A stretch of 8,298 bases of DNA from a bacterium (GTDB lineage: Bacteria > Krumholzibacteriota > Krumholzibacteriia > JACNKJ01). The stretch spans positions 1 through 8,298 of the forward strand of contig JACNKJ010000239.1 of the NCBI GenBank assembly GCA_014382085.1. Direction: 5' to 3'. This document shows, one piece after another, positions 6,008-8,298 of this stretch. The notes below the pieces were generated by a model. It worked only from the letters and a program-made list of their open reading frames with translations. It ran no database searches and was not told the origin of the DNA. Every line of letters begins with the position of its first letter. The first letter of the stretch is position 1. The translations under genes and the position numbers were made by a program.

Positions 6008-6592
6008 ATGAAACTCACGATCGTACTCATCATTCTCCTTGCCGCGATTCCAGCAGTTGCCTACCAGATCCTTCTGGATATCGACACGGACGACGACCCC
6101 TATACCATCAACCAATTCACCGAAGATCCCTCGGCCACCGTTCGCATGGTTCTCGTGCCCGAGGGCGGGAGCGAGTGGATTAGCGAATTGCACTTCGGTC
6201 TCGGTGGAACATGTTGGATGTGTTTTGAAACAGGAATGCACATGTACGGCACGGGTACGAGCATTTACAGTACTTTCTGGCCGGACCCCTGGATGGAGCA
6301 TCCTCTCTTCGGGGAAAACTGGGCGGACTACGCGCTCTGCATCGACTGCTGTGGAAATCCCGGTTTTCATTGCTTGCTCTATGCCGATGCGGTGGGTGAA
6401 GGCTTTCAATTGGATGAGCGCATTTTCCTGCACACCTTCCAGGCCTGGGACATCGATAACGAAGACTGCCTGGAACCGCCGCCGGATCTCATGGCCTTCG
6501 CCTGCGACTACGAACCCTGCAACATCATTTTGCTCAGCGGATTCACCGATACAGCGCCCAGTACCTGGGATAGCATCAAGAAAATGTACTAG
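6008..6592 (+). CDS. secreted cysteine-rich protein, paralogue 2 (unknown function)
   Basis: This 194-aa protein has a signal peptide (MKLTIVLIILLAAIPAVA, predicted cut before Y19) and begins 19 bp after its paralogue, with GAGAGGAG 5 nt upstream of the ATG; the pair is surely one operon. A longer open frame from 5942 overlaps the upstream gene and is rejected. It shares the blocks YQILLDID, FGLGGTCWMCF, HMYGT, EHPLFG, CIDCCGNPGFH, AWDID and EPPPDLMAF with paralogue 1. It has nine mature cysteines (69, 72, 111, 114, 115, 122, 154, 166, 171); 122, 166 and 171 are new and C86 of paralogue 1 is missing, so the disulfide pattern has diverged. It ends PSTWDSIKKMY, matching the W-x-x-(V/I)-K-x-x-Y end of paralogue 1 despite an unrelated linker. 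Transcription stops at the hairpin just downstream. The pair arose by tandem duplication. Confidence 0.87.
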   Translation: MKLTIVLIILLAAIPAVAYQILLDIDTDDDPYTINQFTEDPSATVRMVLVPEGGSEWISELHFGLGGTCWMCFETGMHMYGTGTSIYSTFWPDPWMEHPLFGENWADYALCIDCCGNPGFHCLLYADAVGEGFQLDERIFLHTFQAWDIDNEDCLEPPPDLMAFACDYEPCNIILLSGFTDTAPSTWDSIKKMY

Positions 6593-6600
6593 GATATTTC

Positions 6601-6635
6601 CGCCTCGCTCCGACTCAGGAGCGGGGCGTTTTTTT
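6601..6635 (+). terminator. intrinsic terminator of the secreted-protein operon
   Basis: An 11-bp stem (CGCCTCGCTCC with GGAGCGGGGCG, one G-U pair) with a 6-nt loop is followed by seven Ts. It begins 8 bp after the stop codon of paralogue 2. Its loop contains the mutY stop codon and its right arm plus T-run encode the last mutY residues on the opposite strand. It lacks a T-run in the mutY direction. Confidence 0.92.
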
Positions 6636-7688
6636 GTCATCGGGAGCGATGTAACGATCCAGAAGTTTTCTTGAAAACGCAGGCAGGCCCAATCCCCCCA
6701 GCTCGGCTCGCGCGAACCAGCGATACTCGGGGAGATTTTCTCCCACCAACAACTCCACATCGCCGGTAACTGTTTCTTGGCTGATGCGATATCGGGTGAT
6801 GCTCATGCGATGCTCGCCCAGGTGGCGAAGCTCGGGCGCGTCCAATCCCAGCTGTCGCCAATTCTCCGCTTTAAAACCGCCTCCGTCACGAACTCGATAG
6901 GGAAGATTCCAGAGGTCGCCGAGGAAGGGTCGCTCGCCACGGCTGAGCAGCACCCGATCCCCGCGTTGAAAGACTCCTACTTCTACGCGCACAGGCCGCG
7001 GCTTCGCAGCGGGATCCTTTCGCGGAAAATCTTCCTGCCGCTCTTCCCGGAAGGCGGCACATTCGCTGGCCGCAGGACAATCATTGCATCGGGGCGAGGT
7101 AGGTTTGCAGATGCGCGCGCCGAGTTCCATGAGCGCTTGGTTCAGGTCGCCGGGTCGATCGCAATCCACAAGCTCGCTTGCCCGCTGCCAGAGTTCGGCC
7201 TTGAGAGGGTTGCGGGTGGTGTCGCCATCGAGGGCCGCCAGGCGTGTAAGTACACGAATCTGATTTCCGTCAACGGCGGGAGCGGGCGTTCCGAATGCGA
7301 TGGAGGCAATGGCGCCTGCGGTGTAGCGACCCACACCGGGAAGCGCTTTTAGGCTCTCCAGGTCGCGAGGAAGATCGCCATCATGTTCATCCAGCAAAAC
7401 CTGCGCGGCTTTGCGAAGATTGCGCGCGCGGCGATAGTAGCCCAGCCCGCTCCAATGGTTGAGAACCTCTTCCTCGTCCGCTTCCGCCAGAGCTCGGGGC
7501 GTGGGAAAACGCTCGACGAATTTCTCAAAATAGGGAATGACCGTCGCAACCTGGGTCTGCTGAAGCATGATCTCGGAAATCCAAACCTTGTAGGGGCTGG
7601 GATCCTCGCGCCAGGGCATGGGACGGCGCTCAAGGTCGAACCAATTCAGAAGGTTTTCACGGAGCCGGTCGTAGCTGTGGGTGTCCAT
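6615..7688 (-). CDS. mutY: A/G-specific adenine DNA glycosylase MutY
   Basis: MutY removes adenine mispaired with 8-oxoguanine, preventing G:C to T:A mutations. The 357-aa protein is full length. Visible features are the catalytic glutamate E39 in SEIMLQQTQV, the helix-hairpin-helix LPGVGRYTAGAI, the catalytic aspartate D140 in VDGNQ, and four [4Fe-4S] ligands C194-x6-C201-x2-C204-x5-C210. A C-terminal Nudix-like domain (about 230-345) recognises 8-oxoguanine. In that domain the usual FSH loop appears to read ITR (297-299, within HRMSITRYRI), so Ser and His would be replaced by Thr and Arg. The ATG has no clear Shine-Dalgarno site; a TAACAT just upstream might allow near-leaderless transcription. 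The last codons, read from a run of seven As, overlap the terminator of the convergent operon. It is divergent from moaB, 59 bp away. Confidence 0.97.
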   Translation of the reverse strand: MDTHSYDRLRENLLNWFDLERRPMPWREDPSPYKVWISEIMLQQTQVATVIPYFEKFVERFPTPRALAEADEEEVLNHWSGLGYYRRARNLRKAAQVLLDEHDGDLPRDLESLKALPGVGRYTAGAIASIAFGTPAPAVDGNQIRVLTRLAALDGDTTRNPLKAELWQRASELVDCDRPGDLNQALMELGARICKPTSPRCNDCPAASECAAFREERQEDFPRKDPAAKPRPVRVEVGVFQRGDRVLLSRGERPFLGDLWNLPYRVRDGGGFKAENWRQLGLDAPELRHLGEHRMSITRYRISQETVTGDVELLVGENLPEYRWFARAELGGLGLPAFSRKLLDRYIAPDDKKTPRS

Positions 7689-7747
7689 GAATGGGATGTT
7701 AGCCTAGAGCCGCTGTCTGTGCTATGAATTCCGTAAAAGGAGGAGTC

Positions 7748-8269
7748 ATGAGCGAAACGCCGAGTCACCTATCCCACCGACGCGAAGCACCGGAAAATTT
7801 GTCCATCGCGCTGATCACGGTCAGCGACACCCGCACTCTCGATGACGATCGCTCCGGTGCGCTCATGGTATCCATGTTGGAAAATGCGGGGCATGGGATT
7901 GTCGCCCGACGCATCGTGCCCGACGATCCCGGCGCTATTAAGGCTGCCATCATGGAGAGCCTCTCACTCCAAGGCTGCGACGCTGCACTACTCAGCGGTG
8001 GAACGGGTGTGGGTCTCCGCGACCGGACTGCGGGAGTGGTGAAAGATCTCTGTGAAAAGATGATTCCCGGATTCGGCGAACTATTTAGAATGCTCAGTTA
8101 TGAAGAAATCGGTGCGGCCGCCATGCTCAGCGGTGCTCTGGCGGGCACGCTTGGAGAGCAAGCCATCGTAGCCATGCCGGGCTCACCCGGAGGCGTGAAA
8201 CTTGCCATGGAGAAACTGGTTTTGCCCGAATTGGGTCTCATTTTGCGGGATGCGCGACGGAGGGCCTAA
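7748..8269 (+). CDS. moaB: MoaB/MogA-family molybdopterin biosynthesis protein
   Basis: This 173-aa cytoplasmic protein belongs to the MoaB/Mog fold, which binds molybdopterin and, in active members, adenylylates it before molybdenum or tungsten insertion. The family signature SGGTG (83-87) is followed by D92. FRMLSYEEIG (113-122) and MPGSPGGVKLAMEKLVLPEL match MoaB closely. The usual LSRA segment reads LSGA (127-130), so an arginine common in relatives is glycine here. The start at 7748 has AAGGAGG with 4-nt spacing; an in-frame ATG at 7724 would add eight residues but lacks such a site. No other molybdenum cofactor gene is in the window, so the cofactor pathway is only implied. A MogA-like role cannot be excluded. 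Confidence 0.93.
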   Translation: MSETPSHLSHRREAPENLSIALITVSDTRTLDDDRSGALMVSMLENAGHGIVARRIVPDDPGAIKAAIMESLSLQGCDAALLSGGTGVGLRDRTAGVVKDLCEKMIPGFGELFRMLSYEEIGAAAMLSGALAGTLGEQAIVAMPGSPGGVKLAMEKLVLPELGLILRDARRRA

Positions 8270-8277
8270 GTAAATCA

Positions 8278-8295
8278 GAGTGAGGATACTCCCTC
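8278..8295 (+). other. imperfect hairpin after moaB, cut by window end
   Basis: GAGTGAG can pair with CTCCCTC across a GATA loop, with one mismatch, starting 9 bp after the moaB stop. It may be the beginning of a terminator, but no T-run is visible before the window ends. Confidence 0.25.
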
Positions 8296-8298
8296 GGG

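Noticed and set aside
6039..6674. 211-codon plus-strand frame over paralogue 2 and the end of mutY
   Set aside because: It is out of frame with the conserved paralogue, lacks similarity to anything recognisable and runs through the terminator.
7724..7747. Upstream ATG for moaB
   Set aside because: AAGGAGG lies correctly spaced before the ATG at 7748; using 7724 would put this site inside the coding region.

Overview
This is bacterial chromosomal DNA of moderately high GC content (by eye in the mid-fifties percent), densely packed with genes on both strands. It carries standard housekeeping genes (leucyl-tRNA synthetase, the MutY DNA-repair glycosylase, a MoaB-type molybdenum cofactor protein, a HAD phosphatase), a sigma-54 activator, and a pair of secreted cysteine-rich proteins I cannot assign to a named family. 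Signal peptides, sigma-54 control and canonical Shine-Dalgarno sites fit a Gram-negative-type bacterium. The secreted pair resembles the small exported proteins of uncultured FCB-related lineages, but that is an impression, not proof. No tRNA, rRNA, CRISPR array, transposase or insertion sequence was seen.

Layout: 1-68 is AT-rich and gene-free. 69-650 (minus) is a Gph-like HAD phosphatase with a short C-terminus. 746-2167 (minus) is an NtrC-type sigma-54 enhancer-binding protein whose receiver domain has lost its phospho-acceptor aspartate. 2168-2607 is the most interesting stretch. It is divergent from the activator gene and holds a well-matched sigma-54 promoter (2321-2336), several inverted repeats, a structured transcript of about 240 nt with a very basic 27-codon ORF (2425-2508), and a perfect terminator hairpin (2553-2584). 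I read this as a self-contained sigma-54-dependent small-gene unit, possibly controlled by the divergent activator. 2608-5025 (minus) is a complete leuS. 5026-5391 is a gene-free leader with a sigma-70-like promoter and GC-rich foldable segments. 5392-5988 and 6008-6592 (plus) encode tandem paralogous secreted cysteine-rich proteins sharing CWxCF, CIDCCGNPG and EPPPDLMAF blocks and a terminal W-x-x-(V/I)-K-x-x-Y motif. Their operon ends in a strong terminator (6601-6635) that lies inside the 3' end of the convergent mutY (6615-7688, minus). 7748-8269 (plus) is moaB, divergent from mutY.

The genes do not form one pathway. Two units look locally coherent: the activator with its divergent sigma-54 small transcript, and the secreted paralogue pair with its leader and terminator. 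These are the parts most likely to hold undescribed biology.
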